The notes under the pieces were generated by a model. That model searched no databases, had not been told where the DNA came from, and saw only the letters and a list, made by a program, of their open reading frames with translations. A program made the position numbers and the translations under genes. A stretch of DNA of 64,000 bases, taken from assembly GCA_014896455.1 (NCBI GenBank), contig JADBKJ010000020.1, positions 186,001 through 250,000 on the forward strand, given 5' to 3'. Origin of the DNA: Thermoanaerobacter sp. (GTDB taxonomy: Bacteria > Bacillota > Thermoanaerobacteria > Thermoanaerobacterales > Thermoanaerobacteraceae). This document shows, in pieces, positions 19,463 through 28,516 of this stretch; the first letter of the stretch is position 1, and every line of letters starts with the position of its first letter.

Positions 19463-21163
19463 ATGCTTTTAGCACTTAGCATCCAAAACGTTGCACTTAT
19501 TGACAAGGCAGAAATACAATTTGAAGAAGGATTCAATGCATTAACTGGAGAAACAGGAGCAGGGAAATCTATAGTTATAGACTCGGTTTTGCTGCTTTTA
19601 GGTAGTCGAGCCAGTAGAGATATAATACGTACTGGTGAAGAAAAAGCTATCGTAGAAGGAATATTTTTTGTGGATTCTAACAAGGATAAAATTGTAGAAA
19701 TTTTAGAAGAAGTAGGTTTGAGCTTAGAAGAGGATGATACTTTGATAATAAATAGAGAAATTACAAGCAGTGGAAGAAGTTATTGTAGGATAAATGGCAG
19801 AATAGTGCCTCTTTCTTTTTTGAGTAAAATAGGTGCTTTCTTGGTAGATATTTTAGGTCAACATGAGCATCAGTTTCTTTTAGACAATACAAAACATCTT
19901 TCTATTTTAGATAATTTTGGTGACCAAAAGTTTAAAAGTTTAAAAGAAAAATTTAAAGAGCTGTTAGAAGAATATAGAAAGATACAAAATGAGATTTCAA
20001 GTTTTTTTAAAGATGAAAAAGAAAAGAATGAAACAATTGATCTTTTGAAGTATCAAATTGAAGAAATTGAAAAGGCGAATTTGAGCGTAGAAGAGGAAAC
20101 ACAGTTGTTAGAAAAAAGAAATTTGCTTATGAATTTCGAAAAATTATTTACTGCTATGAATTCTAGTTACAAAATTTTGTACGAAGGTAGTGGGAGCTTT
20201 TCTGTTTTAGATAATTTACATGTTGTAATAAAAAATTTAGAAACAGCCTTTTCTATAGATGAAAAGCTTAAAGGTTTAAAAGATAAGCTGGAGAATATTC
20301 TCTATGAATTAGAGGATTGTGCTTTACAGGTACGGGATTACTTGAATGGCTTAGATTTTAACCAGCAAAGTTTAGAGGAAATAGAAATACGATTAGATCA
20401 AATAAATTCCTTGAAAAGAAAATATGGACCTACAATACAGCATATTTTAGAATTTAAAGAAAATAAAAAAAGAGAATTAGAGAATATATTAAATTTTGAA
20501 GAAAAGCAAGAAGAATTGAAGCTTAAGCAGCAAAAGTTATGGGAAAAAATTTTAGAAGTTGGTGAAGCATTACATCTCAAAAGGAAGCAAATAGCAGATA
20601 ACATAGAAAAAAATATAAACCAAATTTTAGTTGAACTTAATATGCCAAATGCTTATTTTAAAGTGAATATAGAAAAAATGGAAGAACCTACTGAAACAGG
20701 ATTTGATAAAATTGAATTTTTAATTTCTACAAATATAGGAGAGCCTTTAAAACCCTTATCTAAAATTGCTTCTGGTGGCGAGCTTTCAAGAATTATGCTG
20801 GCATTAAAAACTATTCTCGCTTCCTCAGATGGAATTTCCACTTTGATTTTCGACGAAGTTGATACAGGAATAAGCGGGAAAACTGCCCAATTAGTAGCTG
20901 AAAAAATGGCATATCTTTCTAAAAAACATCAATTGATTTGTGTGACTCATTTACCTCAAATCGCTTCTATGGCAGATACACATTATCGAATTTCCAAAAT
21001 TACAAAAAATGAAAGAACTTATATAAATGTGGAAAAACTTGACTATCAAGGCAAAATAAATGAATTAGCTCGTATTATGGGAGGATCACATGTTACTCAG
21101 ACTACTTTAGAACATTCAAAAGAATTATTAAATATTGCATCTCAATTTAAAAGCAAAATTTAA
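19463..21163 (+). CDS. recN: DNA repair ATPase RecN
   Basis: SMC-like ATPase acting early in double-strand-break repair. The 566-residue product shows Walker A GETGAGKS near the N-terminus, long coiled coils (about 150-350), the signature ASGGELSRIMLALK and Walker B LIFDEVDTGISG. The ATG at 19463 follows TGGGGG; the GTG at 19442 overlapping argR is not supported by homology. Confidence 0.96.
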   Translation: MLLALSIQNVALIDKAEIQFEEGFNALTGETGAGKSIVIDSVLLLLGSRASRDIIRTGEEKAIVEGIFFVDSNKDKIVEILEEVGLSLEEDDTLIINREITSSGRSYCRINGRIVPLSFLSKIGAFLVDILGQHEHQFLLDNTKHLSILDNFGDQKFKSLKEKFKELLEEYRKIQNEISSFFKDEKEKNETIDLLKYQIEEIEKANLSVEEETQLLEKRNLLMNFEKLFTAMNSSYKILYEGSGSFSVLDNLHVVIKNLETAFSIDEKLKGLKDKLENILYELEDCALQVRDYLNGLDFNQQSLEEIEIRLDQINSLKRKYGPTIQHILEFKENKKRELENILNFEEKQEELKLKQQKLWEKILEVGEALHLKRKQIADNIEKNINQILVELNMPNAYFKVNIEKMEEPTETGFDKIEFLISTNIGEPLKPLSKIASGGELSRIMLALKTILASSDGISTLIFDEVDTGISGKTAQLVAEKMAYLSKKHQLICVTHLPQIASMADTHYRISKITKNERTYINVEKLDYQGKINELARIMGGSHVTQTTLEHSKELLNIASQFKSKI

Positions 21164-21176
21164 TATTTTAGTTTAA

Positions 21177-21280
21177 TCTCACTTCCTTTTACTATCGGAT
21201 AATATATTGACAGTATATAAAGCTTTAAAAAAGGTTAAGTTAATTTTAGATTAAAATAAGCTGCAAAAAAGGAAGTGAGA
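21177..21280 (+). promoter_or_regulatory. SD-masking inverted repeat upstream of spoIVB
   Basis: 21177-21190 is the exact reverse complement of 21267-21280 (14 bp, spacer 76 bases). The right arm contains the spoIVB SD (GGAAGTGAG) and ends two bases before the ATG. The left arm starts 13 bases after the recN stop, upstream of the predicted sigma-F start site. Only transcripts reading through from recN would carry both arms and fold. Confidence 0.7.
21213..21242 (+). promoter_or_regulatory. Possible sigma-F promoter of spoIVB
   Basis: GTATA (21213-21217), 15 bases, GGTTAAGTTA (21233-21242) fits the sigma-F pattern GYATA-N15-GGNNANAHTR with one mismatch. The predicted start (about 21249) lies between the two arms of the surrounding inverted repeat. 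spoIVB is forespore-expressed in Bacillus. Confidence 0.45.
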
Positions 21281-21282
21281 GC

Positions 21283-22596
21283 ATGACAAAAAATACTGTA
21301 AAATTGCTACTTTTTATATCTTTGAGCTTTTTTTTAGTATTTGCAAATTATTTTACTCCTATACAAGATATAGCGAAAACTCCCTCAAGTTTTAAATTTT
21401 TTCAAGGTGAAAAAGTCAATTATAACTTTAATATACCAATAAAAGTAAGTTTTCAAGCCGATAAAAAAGGCTTTTTAAAAATTAATGAGACAGAAGATAA
21501 AAATGTTTTAAATTTGAAAGAACCTATTATTATAGAAGCGGTAAACACTGGCACAGTAAATTTGGATTTTAAGCTTTTTGGAATATTTCCTATAAAGCAT
21601 ATCAGTGTTGACATCGTTCCGACAATAAAAGTAGTACCGGGCGGCCAAGCGATAGGGGTCAAGTTAAATACAAAGGGAGTATTAGTAGTAGGTTATTCAG
21701 ATATAATGGGGGAGGACGGTAAAATTTATAGTCCTTATAAGCAAGGGAAAATACAAATGGGAGATATAATATTAGAAGTCAACGGCATAGAAATAAAGCA
21801 AGCAGAAGACATTACACAAATTGCAAATGGATTACAGGGAAAAGCATTAAAGTTAAAAATAAACAGAAAAAATAATATCTTTTATACTACGATTTATCCT
21901 ATAAAGTCAAAAGAGGATAGACAATACAGAATAGGTCTTTGGGTGAGAGACCACACTGCTGGTATAGGTACTTTAACCTTTTATTATCCTATTAGCAAGA
22001 TGTATGGAGCTTTAGGTCATGCTATAACTGATATAGATACTGGTCACATGTTATCAGTAGAAAATGGAGAGATTATGAATTCTAGAATTACTTCTATTGA
22101 CCAAGGGAGAAGAAGTAAACCTGGGGAGTTAAAAGGGATTTTTTTAGAAGAAGTTGATACAATAGGGAATATATTAAAAAACACTGAATTTGGAATTTAC
22201 GGGAATATGTATGAAGACTTTAATAACAATTTGTATGGCGAGATTCCTATAGCATATCAAAGCCAAATAAAAGAAGGGCCAGCTAAAATATTGGCTACCA
22301 TTGATAATACAGGTATACAGCAATTTGATATTGAAATTATCAAAAAAGCGTATCAAGAAACTCCTAGTCCTAAAAGTATGATAATTAAAATTATTGACAA
22401 GAATTTATTAAAAAAGACTGGAGGCATAATACAGGGTATGAGTGGTAGTCCTATTATACAAGATGGGAAACTGGTAGGAGCAGTTACTCACGTTTTTGTG
22501 AATGACCCTACAAAAGGATATGCGGTTTATGCAGAATGGATGATTAATGAAATGAATACTCTACTCAATAATAAGCAGGTTTTTACAAATAATTAA
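21283..22596 (+). CDS. spoIVB: SpoIVB signalling serine protease
   Basis: Forespore-secreted S55 protease that triggers pro-sigma-K processing. The 437-residue product has an N-terminal membrane/signal helix (LLLFISLSFFLVFANYF), a PDZ domain (about 120-205, with ILEVNGIEIKQAED) and the S55 domain. The catalytic His is in ALGHAITD and the Ser in GMSGSPII. The SD GGAAGTGAG lies inside a long inverted repeat. It lies just before spo0A, as in Bacillus. Confidence 0.96.
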   Translation: MTKNTVKLLLFISLSFFLVFANYFTPIQDIAKTPSSFKFFQGEKVNYNFNIPIKVSFQADKKGFLKINETEDKNVLNLKEPIIIEAVNTGTVNLDFKLFGIFPIKHISVDIVPTIKVVPGGQAIGVKLNTKGVLVVGYSDIMGEDGKIYSPYKQGKIQMGDIILEVNGIEIKQAEDITQIANGLQGKALKLKINRKNNIFYTTIYPIKSKEDRQYRIGLWVRDHTAGIGTLTFYYPISKMYGALGHAITDIDTGHMLSVENGEIMNSRITSIDQGRRSKPGELKGIFLEEVDTIGNILKNTEFGIYGNMYEDFNNNLYGEIPIAYQSQIKEGPAKILATIDNTGIQQFDIEIIKKAYQETPSPKSMIIKIIDKNLLKKTGGIIQGMSGSPIIQDGKLVGAVTHVFVNDPTKGYAVYAEWMINEMNTLLNNKQVFTNN

Positions 22597-22614
22597 AAAT
22601 TTTTAAGGGAAAAA

Positions 22615-22643
22615 GAAGGAAATTCAATTATTATGTAGAATAA
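22615..22643 (+). promoter_or_regulatory. spo0A: Sigma-H-type promoter of spo0A
   Basis: GAAGGAAAT (22615-22623), 11 bases, GTAGAATAA (22635-22643) match the sigma-H consensus fully. Bacillus spo0A has a sigma-H promoter in the equivalent place. Confidence 0.7.
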
Positions 22644-22681
22644 ATATTATATACTAATATTAGCAATGGGAGGTTAAATAA

Positions 22682-23464
22682 TTGGTTAAGAAGATTAGAG
22701 TGGGGATAGCAGATGATAACAAAGAATTTGCTACTATTTTAGCTGAGTATTTATCTGCTCAAGAAAATATTGAAGTGGTTGGTGTTGCTAATGACGGAAA
22801 CCAAGCGATTGAACTCATTAAAAATCAATCGCCAGATTTGTTAATTTTAGATATTATAATGCCATATTTAGATGGCATTGGTGTTTTGGAAAAGATAAAT
22901 GAAGAGCAATTAAAAAAGCCTAAAATTTTAGTCTTATCTGCAGTAGGCCAAGAAAAAATAACTCAACGGGCTATTGCATTAGGGGCAGATTATTATATTT
23001 TAAAACCTTTTGACTTAGCTATGTTGTCAAAAAGGATTTCTGAGCTTATGGAGCCTGAATTAGATGTAGTATCAAAGACTGTGTTTCCTGTGGTAAAAGC
23101 GAAGAAAAATTATGACCTTGAAGCAATGATTACAGAAATTATTCATGAAGTAGGAGTACCAGCTCATATAAAAGGCTATATGTATCTAAGAGATGCTATT
23201 TCTCTTGTTATTAGCAATATGGAGTATTTAAATTCTGTAACTAAAATGTTATATCCTAAAATTGCGGAAAAGTACAATACTACTCCTAGCAGAGTAGAAA
23301 GAGCTATAAGGCATGCAATAGAAGTTGCTTGGAGCAGGGGCAAAACAGAAGTCTTAAATGACCTTTTTGGATATACTATAAATGACGAAAAAGGCAAGCC
23401 GACAAATTCAGAATTCATCGCACTTATTGCTGATAAATTGAGATTGGGAATGAAAGCGGGGTAA
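22682..23464 (+). CDS. spo0A: Sporulation master regulator Spo0A, TTG start
   Basis: Response regulator that commits the cell to sporulation. The 260-residue product has a receiver domain (1-125) with IADDNKEF acidic pocket, phosphoacceptor Asp in [13 protein letters not shown] and switch Lys in YILKPFD. The C-terminal DNA-binding domain has [20 protein letters not shown] and the recognition helix region [16 protein letters not shown]. The start is a TTG eight bases after GGGAGG. It has its own sigma-H-like promoter and terminator. Confidence 0.98.
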   Translation: MVKKIRVGIADDNKEFATILAEYLSAQENIEVVGVANDGNQAIELIKNQSPDLLILDIIMPYLDGIGVLEKINEEQLKKPKILVLSAVGQEKITQRAIALGADYYILKPFDLAMLSKRISELMEPELDVVSKTVFPVVKAKKNYDLEAMITEIIHEVGVPAHIKGYMYLRDAISLVISNMEYLNSVTKMLYPKIAEKYNTTPSRVERAIRHAIEVAWSRGKTEVLNDLFGYTINDEKGKPTNSEFIALIADKLRLGMKAG

Positions 23465-23547
23465 AAGGGGTTAACCTCCCATTTCAAAAGGGCAACAAAC
23501 ATAAAATAGGGCGATAAATATCGAATTTTCACGGCGACAAATAAGTT

Positions 23548-23592
23548 ATGTCCTCTGTTTGTTAAAAAAAACAAATAGAGGGCATATTTTAT
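23548..23592 (+). terminator. Terminator after spo0A
   Basis: A stem of about 15 bp with two G-T wobbles pairs 23548-23562 with 23571-23585 and is followed by a T-rich tract. It closes spo0A. The 83 bases between the spo0A stop and this stem show no ORF or clear motif. Confidence 0.75.
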
Positions 23593-23682
23593 GTAATTGA
23601 CATGTTGACTTTTTATTTCATGTAGAAATTTTTTATGCTATAATAATAAACAATGGGATGTTACTTTATGGAGGAAGCTTGT

Positions 23683-24804
23683 ATGCAAATAACAGGTACA
23701 ATTAAAATGGATAAAAGAACCAAAAATTTAGTAAAAAGGCTAAATTTTGGAGAAATAGCTATAATTGACCATAGAGATATAGATGAAGTGGCTGCTGAAT
23801 CCTTGGTTGAAAAAAAAGTTTTGGCAATCATAAATGCTGATAAGTCTATAAGTGGCAGATATCCTAACATGGGGCCTTCTATTTTATGTGAGGCTGGAAT
23901 TCCAATTATTGACGATGTCGGGAAGGATATTTTTGATTTGTTGAAAGAAAATGACAAAATCACTATAATAGATAATGAAATATATAAAGATGGTGTGTTT
24001 ATAAAAAGCGGAAAACTTCTTACAAAGGACGTTATAAACTATAAATTGCAGGAAAGTCGCGAAAACATAGGTGTTGAATTAGATAAATTTATTGAAAATA
24101 CATTGGAATATGCAAAAAAAGAAAAATATTTTATCTTGGGTGGTGTTGAATTACCTAATACTAAAACTCGTTTTAAAAATAGACATGCTCTTGTGGTTGT
24201 TAGAGGAAAGGATTACAAAGAAGATTTGTTTACAATAAAACAGTATATTAACGATGTAAAACCGATTTTAATAGGTGTAGATGGAGGTGCAGATGCTCTT
24301 TTAGAGTTTGGCCTTGTTCCTGACATAGTCATTGGAGATATGGACAGTGTAAGCGATGAGGCTTTAAAAAAGGCTAATGAAATTATTGTTCATGCCTATC
24401 CCGACGGAAGAGCGCCGGGCTTGGAAAGAGTAACGGCATTAGGCCTTAAAGCAGAAATTTTTAAAGCTCCAGGTACAAGTGAAGATATAGCTATGCTTTT
24501 GGCTTTTGAAAAAGGTGCTGACTTAATTGTGGCTGTAGGGACCCATTCCAGCATGATTGATTTTCTGGAAAAAGGGAGAAAAGGAATGTCCAGCACTTTT
24601 TTAGTGCGTTTAAAAGTAGGTGAAAAATTAATCGATGCCAAAGGTGTAAATAAGCTGTACAGAGAAACTTTTAAAATTTCTTATATATTTAGCATTATAC
24701 TGGCAGCATTGATTCCTCTTGGAGTGATAGCGTATTTTTCACCACCTATGCAGCAGCTATTGAAACTATTACAGCTTAGAATTCGCCTTTTAATCGGATT
24801 TTGA
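23683..24804 (+). CDS. steA: SteA-like protein, thiamin-pyrophosphokinase-like fold
   Basis: Homologue of corynebacterial SteA, a proposed cytokinetic-ring-associated protein whose core resembles the thiamin pyrophosphokinase catalytic domain (VDGGADALLEFGLVPDIVIG, DMDSVSDEAL). It has 373 residues with a C-terminal hydrophobic helix (IFSIILAALIPLGVIAYF). The ATG at 23683 is five bases after GAGGAAG; ATGs at 23653 and 23668 lie in or before the SD. It is followed by a SteB/MctB-like gene, the pairing seen in Actinobacteria. The enzymatic substrate is unknown. Confidence 0.85.
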   Translation: MQITGTIKMDKRTKNLVKRLNFGEIAIIDHRDIDEVAAESLVEKKVLAIINADKSISGRYPNMGPSILCEAGIPIIDDVGKDIFDLLKENDKITIIDNEIYKDGVFIKSGKLLTKDVINYKLQESRENIGVELDKFIENTLEYAKKEKYFILGGVELPNTKTRFKNRHALVVVRGKDYKEDLFTIKQYINDVKPILIGVDGGADALLEFGLVPDIVIGDMDSVSDEALKKANEIIVHAYPDGRAPGLERVTALGLKAEIFKAPGTSEDIAMLLAFEKGADLIVAVGTHSSMIDFLEKGRKGMSSTFLVRLKVGEKLIDAKGVNKLYRETFKISYIFSIILAALIPLGVIAYFSPPMQQLLKLLQLRIRLLIGF

Positions 24805-24816
24805 GGAGGACTTTCT

Positions 24817-25743
24817 ATGAATATAAATATTAAATACTATGTTTTGACAATTGCTTCTATTTTTATTGCTTTAGGAATTGGAATTTTTATAGGTTTTATG
24901 TTAGATGGCCAAAAAGTTTTTTCAGAGCAACAAACTGCAATTATAAACGAGTTAGAACAAAAGTTTAAGGATTTGCAAACAGAAAATAATAATTTAAAAA
25001 ATACTGTTCAAGAGTTAAATAAACAGATAGGATATTACAATCAATATCATCAAATTATTTTTCCTGAGTTAGTAGCGGATAGATTAACGGGAGTGAAAGT
25101 AGCGATTATTGAAACTACAAATGAGTTTATATATTCTGGCATGAGAAATGCTCTTTTAAAAGCAGGAGCTACTATTGAGTCGATTACTGTTATAAAAGAC
25201 AGTTTTGATACTGGTGATGAATTGGAAGTGCAAAATTTAATAAACTTCCTTTCTAATAAATATGGAGTTACAGTAGACGAAAAGCATTTGAATGAATTTG
25301 TAGTTTCAAAATTAGCTAATGCTATTGTAACAGGTCAGGATGTGGACCTTATTAATTATTTAAAGGCAAATGGTTATATAGATTTTACAGGGATTCCAGG
25401 TAATACAGATTTTGTAATTATAGCTGGAGGAAGTAATGATAAAGATAATAATGTATCTTCTATAGATATTCCCATTATAAAACAAGTGAAGCTACTTAAT
25501 GTTCCTATTGTAGGTGTTGAACAAAGTGATACTAAATATTCCTATATTGATGCGTATAAAAAACAGCATATTTCCACAATAGATAATGTGGAAGATATAA
25601 TAGGGCAGACGTCGCTTATAATGGTAATGGAGGGTAAAGAAGGAAATTATGGAATTAAGCAAAGTGCAATGAGCTTAATGCCAGATTCTTTTATGAATAC
25701 TGACAATTCTACACATAATTCCTCTGCTAATTCTAAAAAGTGA
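24817..25743 (+). CDS. MctB/SteB-type membrane protein (copper transporter family label)
   Basis: The 308-residue product has one N-terminal transmembrane helix (about 7-28, LTIASIFIALGIGIFIGFML), a coiled coil (about 35-75) and an extracytoplasmic domain. It belongs to the family annotated as copper transporter/MctB, of which corynebacterial SteB is a member. With steA immediately upstream, a SteAB-like role at the division site or envelope is more likely than copper transport. That is inference. Confidence 0.8.
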   Translation: MNINIKYYVLTIASIFIALGIGIFIGFMLDGQKVFSEQQTAIINELEQKFKDLQTENNNLKNTVQELNKQIGYYNQYHQIIFPELVADRLTGVKVAIIETTNEFIYSGMRNALLKAGATIESITVIKDSFDTGDELEVQNLINFLSNKYGVTVDEKHLNEFVVSKLANAIVTGQDVDLINYLKANGYIDFTGIPGNTDFVIIAGGSNDKDNNVSSIDIPIIKQVKLLNVPIVGVEQSDTKYSYIDAYKKQHISTIDNVEDIIGQTSLIMVMEGKEGNYGIKQSAMSLMPDSFMNTDNSTHNSSANSKK

Positions 25744-25753
25744 GGGTAGATAA

Positions 25754-26440
25754 ATGAATAAAAAAGTTAGCGTATTGATACCTGCTTACAATGAAGAAGA
25801 AAGAATAATTGATACCATAAAGGGATTAAAAGATGTTGAAGAAGTCGATGAAGTCATCGTAATAAATGATGGCTCAACTGATAGTACTGCTGAAAAGGCA
25901 AGAAAAGCAGGAGCTAAAATAGTCAATATGAAGAGAAATGTTGGCAAAGGGACAGCTTTAAAAGAAGGTTTGAAATATGCAAAAAATGATGTGATAGTTT
26001 TTTTAGATGCAGATGTAGGTCTTTCGTCACGAGAAGTCAAAAAACTTATATTGCCTGTTCTTGAGGGAGAAGCAGATGTTACAATTGCTAAATTTCCAAA
26101 GACAAATATAAAAGCTGGATTTGGCTTTGTTAAAACTTTAGCCAGAAAAGGAGTAAAATACTTTACAGGATATGAAATTGAATCTGTCTTGTCAGGTCAA
26201 AGGGCTTTTAGAAAAGAGGTTTTAGAGAGTTTAAAAACTTTTTATAAAGGTTTTGGAATAGAAGTTGGTATGACAATAGATATATTAAAGAAAGGGTATC
26301 AAATAAAAGAAGTAGAAGTGAATATGACGCACTCTGTTACAGGGAGGAACTTGAAAGGCTTCCTGCACAGAGGTAAGCAGTTTTGGGATATACTAAAAGT
26401 ATTAGTGTATAAGTTGTTTTCAAAGAATATTAAAGAATAG
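25754..26440 (+). CDS. Family 2 glycosyltransferase
   Basis: Cytosolic-facing GT-A glycosyltransferase, 228 residues, with VSVLIPAYNEEERI, the nucleotide-binding INDGSTDST and the DxD-like FLDADVG. A QRAFRKEV segment resembles the Q-x-x-R-W-like acceptor region. No transmembrane segment follows. Its placement between steB and a polyprenyl-phosphate sugar-1-phosphate transferase-like gene suggests assembly of a lipid-linked envelope glycan. The donor sugar is unknown. Confidence 0.85.
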   Translation: MNKKVSVLIPAYNEEERIIDTIKGLKDVEEVDEVIVINDGSTDSTAEKARKAGAKIVNMKRNVGKGTALKEGLKYAKNDVIVFLDADVGLSSREVKKLILPVLEGEADVTIAKFPKTNIKAGFGFVKTLARKGVKYFTGYEIESVLSGQRAFRKEVLESLKTFYKGFGIEVGMTIDILKKGYQIKEVEVNMTHSVTGRNLKGFLHRGKQFWDILKVLVYKLFSKNIKE

Positions 26441-26451
26441 CAGGTGAGATA

Positions 26452-27264
26452 GTGTTTTTGACTAAAATATTAATTCCTTTAATAATGACAGTTATAACAA
26501 AAAAACTTTTTTATAGCATTATTAACAAGCCTTTGTGTTTGAAGGAAAACTATAAAAAAGTTATGATACCTGTTTGTGGTGGTATTGTATTTGTTCCTGC
26601 TTTATTTGTGTCAATTGTACTTCTCAATTTATTTGGAGTTAGAATAGAATATCAAGAGGTAATTTTATTGAGCTTATCACTGATTTCTTTTGTCGGTTTT
26701 ATAGATGATGTATTAGGAGACAGAAGTGTAAGAGGGCTAAAGGGTCATATAACTATGCTTTTAAAAGGAAAGCCTACTACAGGAAGTTTAAAGGCTTTAT
26801 CAGGAATTTTAATTGCGTTTTATGTGAGTTTTAATGTTGGAAAAAAAAATATAGAGGAATTGATAATAAATACCTTGATAATTGCACTTTTTACGAATTT
26901 TTTAAACCTTGTAGACTTGCGACCTGGAAGATGCGGAAAAACTTTTTTGATTATTTCTTTAATTTTTCTAATAATCGGGAAAACCTATCCCCATTTCTTA
27001 GTCTTGCTGACCATGATTCTTTTAGTGTATTTTCCAGAAGATTTAAAAGCAAATGTGATGATGGGAGACACTGGATCAAATGTTTTAGGAATGTCATTGG
27101 GAATAAGCAGTATTCTTATTTTTGATTTATATGGCAGGTTGGTAATATTGGCGCTGCTAATTTTATTACATATTTTTACAGAAAAATATTCTTTAACTGC
27201 TTTAATCGAAAAAAATAAAATCTTAAATTACCTCGATATGTTAGGAAGAAAAGGAGAAAGATAA
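26452..27264 (+). CDS. MraY/WecA-like polyprenyl-phosphate phosphoglycosyltransferase
   Basis: The 270-residue polytopic protein has PNPT-family motifs: GFIDDVLGD (acidic pair), NLVDLRPGR, and MMGDTGSNVLGMSLG. It is shorter than MraY (about 320) and lacks some N-terminal helices. It probably moves a sugar-1-phosphate onto undecaprenyl phosphate. A GTG at 26452 after AGGTGAG is used here; a TTG at 26458 is also possible. It lies downstream of a GT2 gene. Confidence 0.8.
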   Translation: MFLTKILIPLIMTVITKKLFYSIINKPLCLKENYKKVMIPVCGGIVFVPALFVSIVLLNLFGVRIEYQEVILLSLSLISFVGFIDDVLGDRSVRGLKGHITMLLKGKPTTGSLKALSGILIAFYVSFNVGKKNIEELIINTLIIALFTNFLNLVDLRPGRCGKTFLIISLIFLIIGKTYPHFLVLLTMILLVYFPEDLKANVMMGDTGSNVLGMSLGISSILIFDLYGRLVILALLILLHIFTEKYSLTALIEKNKILNYLDMLGRKGER

Positions 27265-27265
27265 T

Positions 27266-28342
27266 GTGATTAGCGTTTATTTAGCTAAAGTAAGTAAAAT
27301 TGTTGCACAAAGAGAAGGTATAACTGTTGTGGAAGTTGAGTCAGAGGGAGAAAAGGCGTTAGCTTTAAATTATAACGATATAACTGGTAAAATAGAAGTA
27401 GGAGATAAAGTTTATGTAAACCGAACTGCTCGCCTTTTAAATCTTGGAACAGGTGGCTATGACTTTATAGTTGTAAATCTCAAATACTCTGAATACGATG
27501 CTGTGGGAAATGGGCATATTATGAAATTGAGATATACACCTTTTCAGATAAATGTGTTGACTATGGAGGAGCAAAACAGTCCTTATCACACTGCCTTTAA
27601 AGAGTTTAAAAGTTTAGAAGATTTACCTGTAATAGTTGGAGAACTTCACAGTATGGTAGCGCCTGTAGCCTTAGTGCTAAAAAGTACAAATCCTAACCTT
27701 AAAATTACATATGTGATGACAGATGGAGGATGTCTGCCTATTAGTTTCAGCAATACAGTTTTTGAGCTTAAAAAGAGGGGAATAATAGATAAAACAGTTA
27801 CAATTGGACATGCTTTTGGAGGAGATTATGAATGTGTAAATATTTATACTGCTTTGATAGGTGCAAAGGAAGTATTAAAAACAGATGTTGTTATAGTAAC
27901 GATGGGTCCGGGAATAGTAGGCACAGGAACCAAATATGGGTTTTCAGGGGTAGAACAAGCCCATATAATAGATGCTACAAATAAATTAGGAGGTAAGCCT
28001 GTACTTATCCCAAGAATTGGGTTTACTGATAAAAGGCAGAGACATCAAGGGATTAGCCACCATACTATAACTGTTTTAGAGCTGTGTAACAGTCCCTGTG
28101 TTTTGACTTTTCCTACAATGGAAAGAGAAAAAGAGAAGATAATAAAAGAACAAATAATTTCGAATACAGTATTTTCGCGATTTACAATAGAATTTGTGGA
28201 GTCTTCCATTACTAAAAGATATATAGAAGAATCTGGGCTTAAATTGACAACAATGGGAAGAAATTATGAAAGTGAGCCAGACTTTTTTAATGCTTGTGGA
28301 GCTGCAGCCCTTTATGTGTCTTCTAAATTAGTGCGAAACTGA
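27266..28342 (+). CDS. DUF3866 family protein
   Basis: Conserved protein of unknown function, 358 residues, soluble, found next to nudF/spoIIM-xerD-dacF loci of Firmicutes. The N-terminal 75 residues look like a small beta domain (GKIEVGDKVYVNRTARLLNLG), and the rest has Gly-rich segments such as VTMGPGIVGTGTKYGFSG. No known catalytic motif is clear. The start is the GTG at 27266 after AAAGGAGAAAG. Confidence 0.75.
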   Translation: MISVYLAKVSKIVAQREGITVVEVESEGEKALALNYNDITGKIEVGDKVYVNRTARLLNLGTGGYDFIVVNLKYSEYDAVGNGHIMKLRYTPFQINVLTMEEQNSPYHTAFKEFKSLEDLPVIVGELHSMVAPVALVLKSTNPNLKITYVMTDGGCLPISFSNTVFELKKRGIIDKTVTIGHAFGGDYECVNIYTALIGAKEVLKTDVVIVTMGPGIVGTGTKYGFSGVEQAHIIDATNKLGGKPVLIPRIGFTDKRQRHQGISHHTITVLELCNSPCVLTFPTMEREKEKIIKEQIISNTVFSRFTIEFVESSITKRYIEESGLKLTTMGRNYESEPDFFNACGAAALYVSSKLVRN

Positions 28343-28450
28343 TTTGATTACTTCTCCTAAAGTTTTGTATTTTTTATTTAATTCCTTTAATAAAAATAAT
28401 AGGGTGGAAAATTTTCCAGCATAATAAAGAGTGTTTCCAACTATAATCAT
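28328..28450 (-). CDS. Small 40-residue protein with forespore-type promoter
   Basis: A 40-residue ORF starting MIIVGNTLYYAGKFSTLLF on the minus strand, opposite to its neighbours. It has a very good SD (GAGGTGAG, five bases before the ATG) and a perfect sigma-G-type promoter upstream. The C-terminus overlaps the 3' end of the DUF3866 gene by 15 bp. I do not recognise the family; the amphipathic middle (LLKELNKKYKTLGEVIKSV) suggests a helix. The promoter suggests a forespore product. Confidence 0.65.
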   Translation of the reverse strand: MIIVGNTLYYAGKFSTLLFLLKELNKKYKTLGEVIKSVSH

Positions 28451-28469
28451 TTTTCTCACCTCATTTCTA

Positions 28470-28497
28470 TAGTATGTATTTATTGCTAAAATCATAC
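28470..28497 (-). promoter_or_regulatory. Sigma-G/F-type promoter for the small minus-strand gene
   Basis: Read on the minus strand, GTATG (28493-28497), 16 bases, CATACTA (28470-28476) matches the sigma-G pattern GHATR-N16-CATNMTA completely. The start site would fall about 13 bases before the ATG at 28450. Confidence 0.55.
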
Positions 28498-28516
28498 ACG
28501 GAAAGGAAGATGAATT

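Noticed and set aside
23603-23644. Sigma-A promoter of steA with TTGACT and TATAAT
   Set aside because: TATAAT is present, but the TTGACT is about 28 bases away, too far for a normal promoter; the -35 remains undefined.
24817-25743. True copper transporter
   Set aside because: Single membrane helix, coiled coil and no metal-binding Cys/His/Met clusters; the family name is misleading.
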